From: Spirochaetia bacterium
GTDB lineage: Bacteria; Spirochaetota; Spirochaetia; Treponematales; Breznakiellaceae
Length of the DNA: 22,274 nucleotides
Assembly (NCBI GenBank): GCA_026002305.1
Contig: BOBI01000025.1
Coordinates: 1-22,274, forward strand
Reading direction: 5' to 3'
Shown here one piece after another: positions 8,681-15,320 of this stretch. The number at the start of each line of letters is the position of its first letter. The stretch's first letter is position 1. The notes under the pieces are model-generated. The model searched no databases, was not told the origin of the DNA, and saw only the letters and a list, made by a program, of their open reading frames with translations. A program made the translations under genes and the position numbers.

Positions 8681-9259
8681 ATGACAAAAAAAGAGCTTCG
8701 TAAAATAATGAAGCAAAAATTAAACGCGCTTCCAAAAGAGCAGTTTAAAAGCGAGGGCGGGCTTGCGGCAAAAAGGCTTGTCAAAACCGGTTTATGGAAA
8801 AAATACGATCGCGTGCTTATCTACCTTTCCATGCCGGACGAGCTGGACACTTCCGCACTGTTAGATGCCGCGTTTGCCGAGGGCAAGCAGGTTTTTTCGC
8901 CCAAGGTGGAAAGCGACACCTCCATGCGGTTTTTCCGCGTTACGCGTGACGAAAACTCGTGGGTTACAGGCGCGTTTGATATTCGGGAGCCGGCGGGGAA
9001 AGAAGCCGATGTGTTTAAGCCGGAAGAAGGAAAAGCTCTTGTCATAAGCCCCGGACTGGCCTTTGACAAACGCGGTAACCGCATGGGCAGGGGTAAAGGT
9101 TTTTATGACCGCTTTTACGAGAAACTTTTTGCGGCAAGTCCCGATTCCGCCTGCTGCGCCCTGTGTATGTCAATTTCCATAGTGGACGATGTACCCACCG
9201 ATCAGTTCGACAGGAAGGTAAACGCCATCTGTACAAAAGATGAGTTCATAGAATTTTAA
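8681..9259 (+). CDS. 5-formyltetrahydrofolate cyclo-ligase (MTHFS)
   Basis: This 192-residue cytoplasmic enzyme converts 5-formyl-THF to 5,10-methenyl-THF with ATP, returning a stored folate to the one-carbon pool. The diagnostic C-terminal segment is visible: VISPGLAFDKRGNRMGRGKG followed by FYDRF (residues 121-145), which contains the ATP-binding glycine-rich loop. The N-terminal KKELRKIMKQKL helix is also typical. Length matches the YgfA/FAU1 family. A clear AAGGAG site lies ahead of the ATG at 8681. It follows metK on the same strand and the pairing makes metabolic sense, since methionine regeneration draws methyl groups from folate. Confidence 0.95.
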   Translation: MTKKELRKIMKQKLNALPKEQFKSEGGLAAKRLVKTGLWKKYDRVLIYLSMPDELDTSALLDAAFAEGKQVFSPKVESDTSMRFFRVTRDENSWVTGAFDIREPAGKEADVFKPEEGKALVISPGLAFDKRGNRMGRGKGFYDRFYEKLFAASPDSACCALCMSISIVDDVPTDQFDRKVNAICTKDEFIEF

Positions 9260-9262
9260 CGC

Positions 9263-9292
9263 TTGTAACTTGTGTACAACTGCCGGTATTAT
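9263..9292 (+). promoter_or_regulatory. Probable promoter of the 9303 gene
   Basis: TTGTAA (9263-9268) and TATTAT (9287-9292) are separated by 18 bases and match the sigma-70 consensus at 4/6 and 5/6 positions. The ATG at 9303 is only 10 bases past the -10 box, implying a transcript with almost no 5' leader; there is no ribosome-binding site. Confidence 0.45.
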
Positions 9293-9302
9293 TACTAATA
9301 TT

Positions 9303-9947
9303 ATGAAGCAAATCTTTTGTACAACATTTTTGTTAATTTCCGTAAGCCTGTTCGCCCAAAACGGCGAAACAGGCACGTTGCTGGATATGCTTAAAAGTGA
9401 ATCGGGCGGGGTTGTAGAAACACCGGAAGCGCCTTCTACAGAAGAATTCGACAAAGAAGAATTTGACGAAGAAGAATTTTTAGATTCTTATAACGGGCCC
9501 ATTGTCGATGTTATACATGATAATCGCAGCGGTTCGCAATTTGTACGTGTTTATACAGAAAACGAAGATGTAGAATATCACTATCTAAACCAGATGTATT
9601 ACAGCGATCTTATTTTTGTTTTAACGGATTTATTAAAGCGCATAACGGATTCCGGCTATATCTGGGCAAGCGATCTTGAAGTTGAATACGCAGCCATTGA
9701 TGATGATCCGGCAATTATTTACAAGGTGGATAAGCCGGCGGAAAAGGCCTTTGGCATTGTACAGTTTCCGCAGTTTAGAATATCCATAAGCGGCACAAAA
9801 ACACCAACCGAAGCAAACAAATACGATTCATCCAAGGGAAATATTTTAGCGGGTCTTATGATGCAGTTTGTTTACAACATGGCATTTGTAGAAGAATCGC
9901 TACACCTGCCTAAAGGTTTAAGCAAAACATATTTCAAGACCGATTAA
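9303..9947 (+). CDS. Secreted acidic protein of unknown function
   Basis: I do not recognise the family. The 214-residue product starts with a clear Sec signal peptide (MKQIFCTTFLLISVSLFA, cut before Gln19), so it is exported to the periplasm or surface. A short acidic repeat follows at residues 46-61 with three EEF units, then a mixed alpha/beta region rich in Tyr and Asp, including QFVRVYTENEDVEYHYLN and FGIVQFPQFRISISGTKT. There is no lipobox and no internal membrane helix. The ATG at 9303 is preferred over a TTG at 9270 because the signal peptide begins exactly there. The gene lies behind the metK pair on the same strand but seems to have its own promoter. It converges on the DUF815 gene. 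Confidence 0.75.
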   Translation: MKQIFCTTFLLISVSLFAQNGETGTLLDMLKSESGGVVETPEAPSTEEFDKEEFDEEEFLDSYNGPIVDVIHDNRSGSQFVRVYTENEDVEYHYLNQMYYSDLIFVLTDLLKRITDSGYIWASDLEVEYAAIDDDPAIIYKVDKPAEKAFGIVQFPQFRISISGTKTPTEANKYDSSKGNILAGLMMQFVYNMAFVEESLHLPKGLSKTYFKTD

Positions 9948-9969
9948 AGATAACTTCAATCCGGCTGCT

Positions 9970-9989
9970 TTAATCCCCGTGGGGTTTAA
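9970..9989. terminator. Possible bidirectional terminator hairpin
   Basis: ttaatcccc gt ggggtttaa forms a stem with one T-T mismatch between two convergent genes. Neither side has a good T-run, so termination strength is doubtful. Confidence 0.35.
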
Positions 9990-10009
9990 TTCCTCGCCAT
10001 TTAGGGCAA

Positions 10010-10020
10010 GGTAGTTCATT
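10010..10020 (+). repeat. Dispersed motif GGTAGTTCATT
   Basis: Exact copy of the 11-base core also found at 2437-2447, 13394-13404 (reverse) and 20784-20794. Here it ends 1 base before the stop codon of the convergent DUF815 gene. Confidence 0.6.
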
Positions 10021-10021
10021 T

Positions 10022-11338
10022 TCATTCCCAAGGAAACCCCTCGCCGCCTGAAAGCCAATCCACGTACTGATGCGCCGTGCGCGGCGAGCGGCCGTTAAAC
10101 CAACGCTCCCAGCGGAGCGCGTTTTCGTAAAATACCTTCAGTTCGTCGTCTGCGCTGCCGGAGGGAGGTACCGGCAGACCGCGTTTTCTTGCGATAAACG
10201 CAGCAATCTGCAAATACTCATCCTGCGAAGGCGACGTGTAAATTACCGTTATGCCGAACCTGTCCGCAAGCGAAAGCTGTTCCTGCATGGTGTCAAACGC
10301 CCGCACATCGGTGTGCGACTGCGGCCTATCTCCGGCGTTTTCCTTTACAAGATGGCGGCGGTTGCTTGTCGCGTAAACCACAATATTATCGGGTTTTGCC
10401 TCAATACCGCCTTCCAACAGGGCTTTTAGCGTGGTAAATGACGTATCGCCGGATTCAAACGAAAGGTCGTCTATAAACAATATGAAACGTAATGCCCGCC
10501 CGGATAAATGCGCCATTATTTTTGGAAGATGCCTTAAATCCTTTTTTGCAACTTCCACAAGGCGCAAACCCTGATTTGCGAATTCATTACAAACCGCTTT
10601 AACCGTTGCCGACTTTCCTGTTCCCCTATCGCCGTAAAGAAGCATATTGTTTGCCCCGTGATTACCGGATATAAAACGCCGTGTATTGGAAATAACCACT
10701 TCCCGCTGCGCTTCGTAGCCGGAAAAATCAACCACGCGTACTGTGTCGGCCTGTGACGCAAGTTTTATTCCTTTTTTCGCTTTCCAGTAAAAAAATGTTC
10801 CTTCCGAAAAAATACCGGCGCCATTACGCCTCACAGCGCCCATAAAATTTTCTAAAATCCACAGTTTAGCTTCCGGCTGCAAGCCGCTGTTATGCAACGT
10901 CCATATTTCCGATTCGGACTTTATAAAAGAGGCGGCGTTATGCGCATCAAATTTTTTTGTCAACTGCGAAATCAAGTTAGAAAGTTCTATTAAATCGAAT
11001 GTGGCAATATAAGACAGCCGCTGCAGATCCGTTTTTGCCTCTTCGTGTAACAGCGTGGTTTGTCTAACATCGGGAGTGTGATGCTCCGCCGCCAGCGTCC
11101 ACGGATTCTCATCTTTTATCGCTTCCTCGTAAAGCGCGTTGTTAAAAGACACACAGGGATTATCAAGAAATACTTCTAAGAAAGAAGCCCACGCTTCCAC
11201 CACGGCCGTTATATCAGGCGAGCCTGTGTTCAACAATTTAAGAATTTTGTACAGGCGGCAAAGCAGCCCCCGCTTTCGTAAATTTTTAAATACCGTTAAT
11301 CCGGCAATACATACAAGCGTATCTTTAAAAAACATCAT
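10022..11338 (-). CDS. DUF815 family AAA+ ATPase
   Basis: This 438-residue protein is an AAA+ ATPase of the DUF815 family (Pfam PF05673), whose cellular role is not established. The nucleotide-binding core is complete: Walker A GDRGTGKS (236-243), Walker B FILFIDD (285-291), sensor-1 region VVYATSNRRH (320-329) and a possible arginine finger in ADRFG (358-362). The C-terminal RTAHQYVDWL segment is also typical. The N-terminal 200 residues are helical and variable. No signal peptide or firm membrane segment is evident, so it should be cytoplasmic. The ATG at 11336-11338 (or the adjacent ATG) lies 24 bases from the divergent hydrolase gene. There is no ribosome-binding site, and a -10-like TATTAT lies 8 bases upstream, which suggests a leaderless message. 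Confidence 0.9.
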   Translation of the reverse strand: MMFFKDTLVCIAGLTVFKNLRKRGLLCRLYKILKLLNTGSPDITAVVEAWASFLEVFLDNPCVSFNNALYEEAIKDENPWTLAAEHHTPDVRQTTLLHEEAKTDLQRLSYIATFDLIELSNLISQLTKKFDAHNAASFIKSESEIWTLHNSGLQPEAKLWILENFMGAVRRNGAGIFSEGTFFYWKAKKGIKLASQADTVRVVDFSGYEAQREVVISNTRRFISGNHGANNMLLYGDRGTGKSATVKAVCNEFANQGLRLVEVAKKDLRHLPKIMAHLSGRALRFILFIDDLSFESGDTSFTTLKALLEGGIEAKPDNIVVYATSNRRHLVKENAGDRPQSHTDVRAFDTMQEQLSLADRFGITVIYTSPSQDEYLQIAAFIARKRGLPVPPSGSADDELKVFYENALRWERWFNGRSPRTAHQYVDWLSGGEGFPWE

Positions 11339-11342
11339 ATAG

Positions 11343-11357
11343 TTGTATAATATACAA
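11343..11357. promoter_or_regulatory. Shared divergent promoter/operator palindrome
   Basis: TTGTATA-A-TATACAA is a perfect 7-bp inverted repeat around one base, sitting in the 24 bases between two divergent start codons. It contains TATAAT on the plus strand (11346-11351) and TATTAT on the minus strand (11352-11347), so the two -10 boxes overlap. For the minus strand, TTGTTA (11376-11371) lies 18 bases upstream as a fair -35, inside the hydrolase coding region. The plus-strand -35 is poor. Both genes would have leaders of only a few bases. Confidence 0.5.
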
Positions 11358-11362
11358 AAAAC

Positions 11363-12301
11363 ATGCCAAGTAACAAACTACCGGAAGCAAAAATATGGAA
11401 TCGTCCCGCGTCTTGCGGCGAGGGGCTACTTCTAACCCGTCTCTGGGCGCCAAAAGGTACGCCAAAAGCCATTTTGCAAATATCGCATGGTATGTCGGAA
11501 CATTCGGGCCGGTATGATGAATTTGCGACTATTTTAGTAGAAAACGGTTATATAGTTTGTGCCGAGGATCATGCCGGTCATGGGCCAAACGCAAAAATCA
11601 AAGGCTTTTTCGCAAAAAAAGACGGCTGGGGCTGTGTGGTAAAGGATATGAAAGGCTTAATGGACGAAGTTCACGCGCAGTATCCGAATTTGCCATTGTT
11701 TTTGTTCGGCTACAGCATGGGCTCTTTACTTGCGCGCGCCTACATCACGCTGTATGGCGATGAGCTTTCGGGCTGTATCCTTGCAGGTACCATGGGGCCG
11801 AACCCTGCTCTCGGCGCGGGAAAAGCGATGGCGGGCATCGTCGGATTACTTACCGGAAAACAGCGCCCCTCATACTTTCTTGGAACCATCGCGCTTGCCG
11901 GAACAAATAAACGGGCGCCGGAGGCTGCAAGCAGGTTTTCTTTTCTTACCACCATGAAAGATGAAGTTGTTAAATACGATAATGACCCTGATTGCGGTTT
12001 TACATTTACACCCGGCGGTTACTACGACCTTTTTAGCGGTATGTGCGAAGTAAATACAGATGAATGGGCGAAAAGTATTCCTAAAAATCTTCCGGTGTAC
12101 TTGTATTCAGGCGCCGACGATCCATTTGGCGGCTATGGCAAAGGGGTTGGCAAGGTTTATAAAATGATAAAAAACGCCGGTGTTCAGGATGTCGAATTAA
12201 AGGTATATCCGTTTGGCCGCCATGAATTGCACCACGAAACAAACCGGCAGGAAGTGTTTGCCGATGTAATTTCTCATCTGGACAAATGGCTTGCCGGGTA
12301 A
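11363..12301 (+). CDS. Alpha/beta hydrolase, lysophospholipase / monoacylglycerol lipase-like
   Basis: This 312-residue protein belongs to the Hydrolase_4 (PldB/monoacylglycerol lipase) family. The oxyanion-hole motif HGMSEHSGRY is at 42-51, the nucleophile elbow GYSMG places Ser118, the acid is Asp252 or Asp253 in SGADDP, and the base is His287 in GRHELHHE, giving a full catalytic triad. It should cleave a fatty acyl ester from a monoglyceride or lysophospholipid; the true substrate is unknown. There is no signal peptide, so it acts in the cytoplasm or at the inner face of the membrane. It has no ribosome-binding site and probably a leaderless message from the palindromic promoter shared with the DUF815 gene. 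The TRAP binding-protein gene follows 60 bases later on the same strand. Confidence 0.88.
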   Translation: MPSNKLPEAKIWNRPASCGEGLLLTRLWAPKGTPKAILQISHGMSEHSGRYDEFATILVENGYIVCAEDHAGHGPNAKIKGFFAKKDGWGCVVKDMKGLMDEVHAQYPNLPLFLFGYSMGSLLARAYITLYGDELSGCILAGTMGPNPALGAGKAMAGIVGLLTGKQRPSYFLGTIALAGTNKRAPEAASRFSFLTTMKDEVVKYDNDPDCGFTFTPGGYYDLFSGMCEVNTDEWAKSIPKNLPVYLYSGADDPFGGYGKGVGKVYKMIKNAGVQDVELKVYPFGRHELHHETNRQEVFADVISHLDKWLAG

Positions 12302-12361
12302 CCTTCTATTTTGTTGTGAGTTATTATATTATGTATGTGAAAATTAAGAGGTAAAGTAAAA

Positions 12362-13384
12362 ATGAAGAAATTTTGGTGCATAATGGTATTATTCCTTTGT
12401 GGCTTTATGGTAAATTCCAGCACGCTATTTGCAGCACCTAAAAGAAATATTATTATAAAAATGTCTTCGCTTGTGCCCGAAAACACCCCATGGGGCGATG
12501 CGTTCAATAAGATGGCATCGGAATGGAGTAAGGCAACTAATGGCGAAGTAACCTTGGTTATATACCACAACAGCGTTGCGGGCGGCGAAATTGATGTACT
12601 TCGCAAGCTCAGAATGAACCAAATTCAAGCGGCTGTTTTAAGCACTTATGGTCTAAGCAGTATCGCACAGGATGTTATGGCGTTAAGTTGTCCCTTTCTT
12701 ATACGCGACAATACCGAATTGGATTTAGTTTTAAATGCTCAAACGCCGGAACTTGAAAGGCAGATTAACGCCAGGGGGTATTTTACCCTTGCATGGTCGA
12801 AAGTAGGGTGGGTAAAGTTTTTTTCCAAAGAGCCTGTTTTTGTACCCGCCGACCTAAAAGCGCAAAAACTTGGAACCGACAAAGATCAACCTGCCCTAAC
12901 TGCCGCTTTTAAGTCTATGGACTATCAAATGGTGCCGATTACCGTTACCGAAATTTTGATGAACCTTAATACAAGCATGATAGATGCTGTGTATCAAAGC
13001 CCCTTATCTGTGGCTGGGCTGCAAATATTCGGAAGCGCAAAAAACATGGCATCTATCAACGTTGCGCCTTTTATGGGCGCCGTAGTTATGAATGCTACCG
13101 CATGGCGCTCAATTCCCGATAAATACAAACCGGAACTTGTCAGGATAGCAAGAAAGCTGGAAACCGATATGGAGACGGCTATTCAGGAATTTGAAGTAAG
13201 CATTATCGACACAATGCGCGCTTATGGATTGATAATAAACCAGCTTACCCCCGTCCAGGAACAACTTTGGTACGATGATATGACCAGAATAATACCGGGC
13301 CTTTTGGGAAAAACCTTTAGTCAAACCACATACAACAGTATCGATTCGATTCTCAAAAAACACAGGGCCGGCACTAAAGACTAA
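12362..13384 (+). CDS. TRAP transporter solute-binding protein, DctP-like
   Basis: This 340-residue exported protein starts with a signal peptide (MKKFWCIMVLFLCGFMVNSSTLFA, cut near residue 24) and has the DctP/TatP fold markers: an opening strand IKMSSLVPENTPWGDAFNKM, NGEVTLVIYHNSVAGGE, and MNLNTSMIDAVYQSPL, where family members hold the ligand. TRAP systems use an ion gradient, with this protein handing an organic acid or hydrophobic ligand to a DctQ/DctM membrane pair. No membrane subunit gene is in the window, so it is an orphan here. The resemblance is to the treponemal TatP type. An AAGAGGT site lies 9 bases ahead of the ATG. A weak promoter, TTCTAT-17-TATTAT, begins just after the hydrolase gene, so expression may be independent. 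Confidence 0.88.
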   Translation: MKKFWCIMVLFLCGFMVNSSTLFAAPKRNIIIKMSSLVPENTPWGDAFNKMASEWSKATNGEVTLVIYHNSVAGGEIDVLRKLRMNQIQAAVLSTYGLSSIAQDVMALSCPFLIRDNTELDLVLNAQTPELERQINARGYFTLAWSKVGWVKFFSKEPVFVPADLKAQKLGTDKDQPALTAAFKSMDYQMVPITVTEILMNLNTSMIDAVYQSPLSVAGLQIFGSAKNMASINVAPFMGAVVMNATAWRSIPDKYKPELVRIARKLETDMETAIQEFEVSIIDTMRAYGLIINQLTPVQEQLWYDDMTRIIPGLLGKTFSQTTYNSIDSILKKHRAGTKD

Positions 13385-13393
13385 GACATTGAG

Positions 13394-13404
13394 AATGAAC
13401 TACC
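13394..13404 (-). repeat. Dispersed motif GGTAGTTCATT (reverse orientation)
   Basis: Exact copy, reading aatgaactacc on the plus strand. It fills much of the 23-base gap between the convergent TRAP-protein and carA genes. Confidence 0.6.
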
Positions 13405-13407
13405 GTG

Positions 13408-14571
13408 TCAGTTATGAAAATTAATCGTTACATGTGCGCGGACCTCTTCTAAAAACCTGTCGATAAGGAATTCGGTGTCGCGGGGGCCGGGGCAGCCTTC
13501 GGGGTGGAATTGTACGGCGGAAAAAGGCTCGGTTTTTGAGCGTATGCCTTCGACGGTGCCGTCGTTGGCGTTTATAAACCATGTTTCCCAGCCTTTCGGC
13601 AGACTTTCGGCGCGTACGGCATAGCCGTGATTTTGACTGGTTATATAACAGCGGCCGTCTTCGGTGTTCACGCAAGGCTGATTTTGCGCGCGGTGACCGT
13701 AGGGCAGTTTGTAAGTGTCCGCGCCGGCGGCCAGCGCCATAATTTGGTTACCCAGGCATATACCGAAAATAGGCTTGCCCATGGTGAACGCGCGGCGCAG
13801 GGTGGCAATGGTTTTGCCGCAGGCTTTAGGGTCGCCCGGCCCGTTTGAAAGAAAAAGGCCGTCCCACTCAAAACCGGTTAAATCGCCGTCCCATGGCACG
13901 CGGGTAACTTCCACGCCCCGGGCAAGCAGGCAGCGCAGAATGTTTGCCTTTGCCCCGCAGTCAATAAGCGCTATTTTTATAGGCCACCCGTTTGTTTCCG
14001 AATTGGCCGCAACTTTTGGGGTATAGACTATCGGGGCGGGGCATGAAACCTCGCGGACGGGGGAAGCGATATCGCCTGAGTCAAATGTTACATCACTTTT
14101 GCCTTCGAGAAGGATTTTTCCGCGCATAACGCCATGTTCACGCAGCCTCTTTGTAAGCGCCCGTGTATCAACACCGTAAATTGCCGGTACATTGTTTTTT
14201 TCCAGCCACACCGAAAGTGTTGCGCTGCTTGCAAAATGGCTTGGCTCGTCGCAATTTTCCGCAACAACAAAGCCGGAAACTTGAATTTTTTCCGATTCAA
14301 AATGAACAGGAATCCCGTAATCGTCAAGCACAGGCTCCAAAGTTTTATCCTGCAGCGGCACGCCGTAATTTCCAATCAGCGGGTATGTGGAAACCAGTAT
14401 CTGCCCCTTAAAACTGGGGTCTGTTAACGCCTGCGGGTAACCCGCCATGCCGGTGGTAAATACAACCTCGCCCGCCCCGCTGCGGTGCTTTCCGAATGAA
14501 TACCCCGAAAATTCAGAGCCATCTTCCAAAACCAATTTAGCTTTTATCAATTTTTTTTGCGAACCTGTCAT
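13408..14571 (-). CDS. carA: Carbamoyl-phosphate synthase small (glutaminase) chain
   Basis: This subunit hydrolyses glutamine and channels ammonia to the large chain, which makes carbamoyl phosphate for pyrimidines and arginine. With the start at 14571 the protein has 387 residues, standard for CarA. The N-terminal CPSase domain shows LEDGSEFSGYSFG and GEVVFTTGMAGYPQ; the C-terminal class I glutamine amidotransferase has the triad Cys272 (in GICLGNQ), His356 and Glu358 (in FHPEG). An upstream ATG at 14610 would add 13 residues but runs into the tRNA terminator and has no support in the family; GCAGG just before 14571 favours the shorter form. The partner carB is not in the window. There are only 19 bases between the tRNA-Asn terminator and this ATG. 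Confidence 0.96.
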   Translation of the reverse strand: MTGSQKKLIKAKLVLEDGSEFSGYSFGKHRSGAGEVVFTTGMAGYPQALTDPSFKGQILVSTYPLIGNYGVPLQDKTLEPVLDDYGIPVHFESEKIQVSGFVVAENCDEPSHFASSATLSVWLEKNNVPAIYGVDTRALTKRLREHGVMRGKILLEGKSDVTFDSGDIASPVREVSCPAPIVYTPKVAANSETNGWPIKIALIDCGAKANILRCLLARGVEVTRVPWDGDLTGFEWDGLFLSNGPGDPKACGKTIATLRRAFTMGKPIFGICLGNQIMALAAGADTYKLPYGHRAQNQPCVNTEDGRCYITSQNHGYAVRAESLPKGWETWFINANDGTVEGIRSKTEPFSAVQFHPEGCPGPRDTEFLIDRFLEEVRAHVTINFHN

Positions 14572-14590
14572 AACCTGCCGTGCCCCAATT

Positions 14591-14624
14591 AAAAAAAAGA
14601 GGGCTGCCAATTAGACAGTCCTCT
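14591..14624 (-). terminator. Rho-independent terminator after tRNA-Asn
   Basis: On the minus strand an 11-pair stem with one mismatch (AGAGGACTGTC with GGCAGCCCTCT, loop TAATT) is followed by eight T's. It begins 5 bases after the mature tRNA end and finishes 19 bases before the carA start. Confidence 0.85.
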
Positions 14625-14628
14625 GCTG

Positions 14629-14701
14629 CTCCCCCGCGCGGGCTCGAACCACGGACAGCCTGGTTAACAGCCAAGTGCTCTGCCAGCTGAGCTACAGGGG
14701 A
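14629..14701 (-). tRNA. tRNA-Asn (GUU)
   Basis: The 73-base minus-strand sequence folds into a complete cloverleaf: acceptor TCCCCTG/CGGGGGA (one G-T pair), D-stem GCTC/GAGC, anticodon stem CTTGG/CCAGG with loop CTGTTAA, and T-stem CGTGG/CCGCG with loop TTCGAGC. The anticodon GTT reads Asn codons AAC/AAU. The discriminator base is G. The CCA end is not encoded, so it must be added by the CCA-adding enzyme. It has its own promoter (14710-14739) and terminator (14591-14624). Confidence 0.95.
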
Positions 14702-14709
14702 ATGTAGCC

Positions 14710-14739
14710 ATTCTACCAAATTATTAATTTTTTTGTCAA
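14710..14739 (-). promoter_or_regulatory. Promoter of tRNA-Asn
   Basis: On the minus strand TTGACA (14739-14734) and TAGAAT (14715-14710) are 18 bases apart, a 6/6 and 5/6 match to the sigma-70 consensus. The mature tRNA begins 9 bases past the -10 box, so the primary transcript should start within one or two bases of the mature 5' end. Confidence 0.75.
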
Positions 14740-14810
14740 GGCGCCTGATTGCGGGTGCAATCCCCCTGCCGGTTGAATACGCGCCTACCGTGTGAATAAC
14801 TTTTACGGCA

Positions 14811-15185
14811 TCACGATCTGTCTTGTTTCGCCTGCTCCCCGTGAGTTACCTTTTTGTTCTGAAAATCCACAAGGTAATCTATTTGCTGGAGTATAAAATC
14901 TTGCAGTTCCACATCTAGTTTTTTGAATTCCCGCACAACCTTATCCTGCCTAAAATCGCACCCCGTATCAAACATTGCCCCTTCCCCTTCCCGCAGCCAG
15001 TTTTCATTCACCTTGTAAACCATGCAGATTATGGAAATAATCCGGTCGTTTACCGGCTGTCCCCGTCGTTCCATAATCCCGGTATATGCCCGGCTTACTT
15101 TTATCCCTTCGCCGAAAGCCACCTGCGAGAGCCCAAGGGCTTTTCGTAATTCTTTAATCCGTCCGTTTATAGTATCCGCCTTCAC
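14811..15185 (-). CDS. XRE-family (Cro/CI-type) transcriptional regulator
   Basis: A small DNA-binding protein of 124 residues. The N-terminal helix-turn-helix (RIKELRKALGLSQVAFGEGI through SRAYTGIMERRG) is of the XRE/HTH_3 type, and the following NENWLREGEGAMF is typical of phage-like repressors. The C-terminal tail (REFKKLDVELQDFILQQIDY) looks like a helical dimerisation segment. I place the start at the GTG at 15185 because GAGGGG lies 5 bases before it; an ATG at 15203 would overlap a -10-like TATACT (15209-15204), which argues against it. The gene is divergent from two lipoprotein genes with a strong promoter, so it is likely the local repressor and may control itself. It has no peptidase domain of LexA/CI type. 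Confidence 0.82.
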   Translation of the reverse strand: MKADTINGRIKELRKALGLSQVAFGEGIKVSRAYTGIMERRGQPVNDRIISIICMVYKVNENWLREGEGAMFDTGCDFRQDKVVREFKKLDVELQDFILQQIDYLVDFQNKKVTHGEQAKQDRS

Positions 15186-15243
15186 ATTAGCCCCTCGTAT
15201 CAAAGTATAACTAATAAAAATATGCTATTTAAAATGCTACTTA

Positions 15244-15273
15244 TTGACAATATACGAATTATTAGGATATAAT
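15244..15273 (+). promoter_or_regulatory. Strong promoter of the lipoprotein pair
   Basis: TTGACA (15244-15249) and TATAAT (15268-15273) are both perfect sigma-70 consensus, spaced 18 bases. The region between the regulator and this promoter contains repeated ATGCTA (15222 and 15234) and TAACTAA (15208 and 15272), which could be operator half-sites for the divergent XRE regulator. Confidence 0.75.
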
Positions 15274-15320
15274 AACTAAATATTAGTATTTCTGTCTTTT
15301 TTCATAATTAAGGAGGTTTT

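Noticed and set aside
9270..9302. Upstream TTG start for the secreted protein
   Set aside because: It would put 11 residues ahead of a perfect signal peptide that begins at the ATG at 9303.
14572..14610. Longer carA start at 14610
   Set aside because: It runs into the tRNA terminator stem and adds residues not seen in CarA; the ATG at 14571 has a better context.
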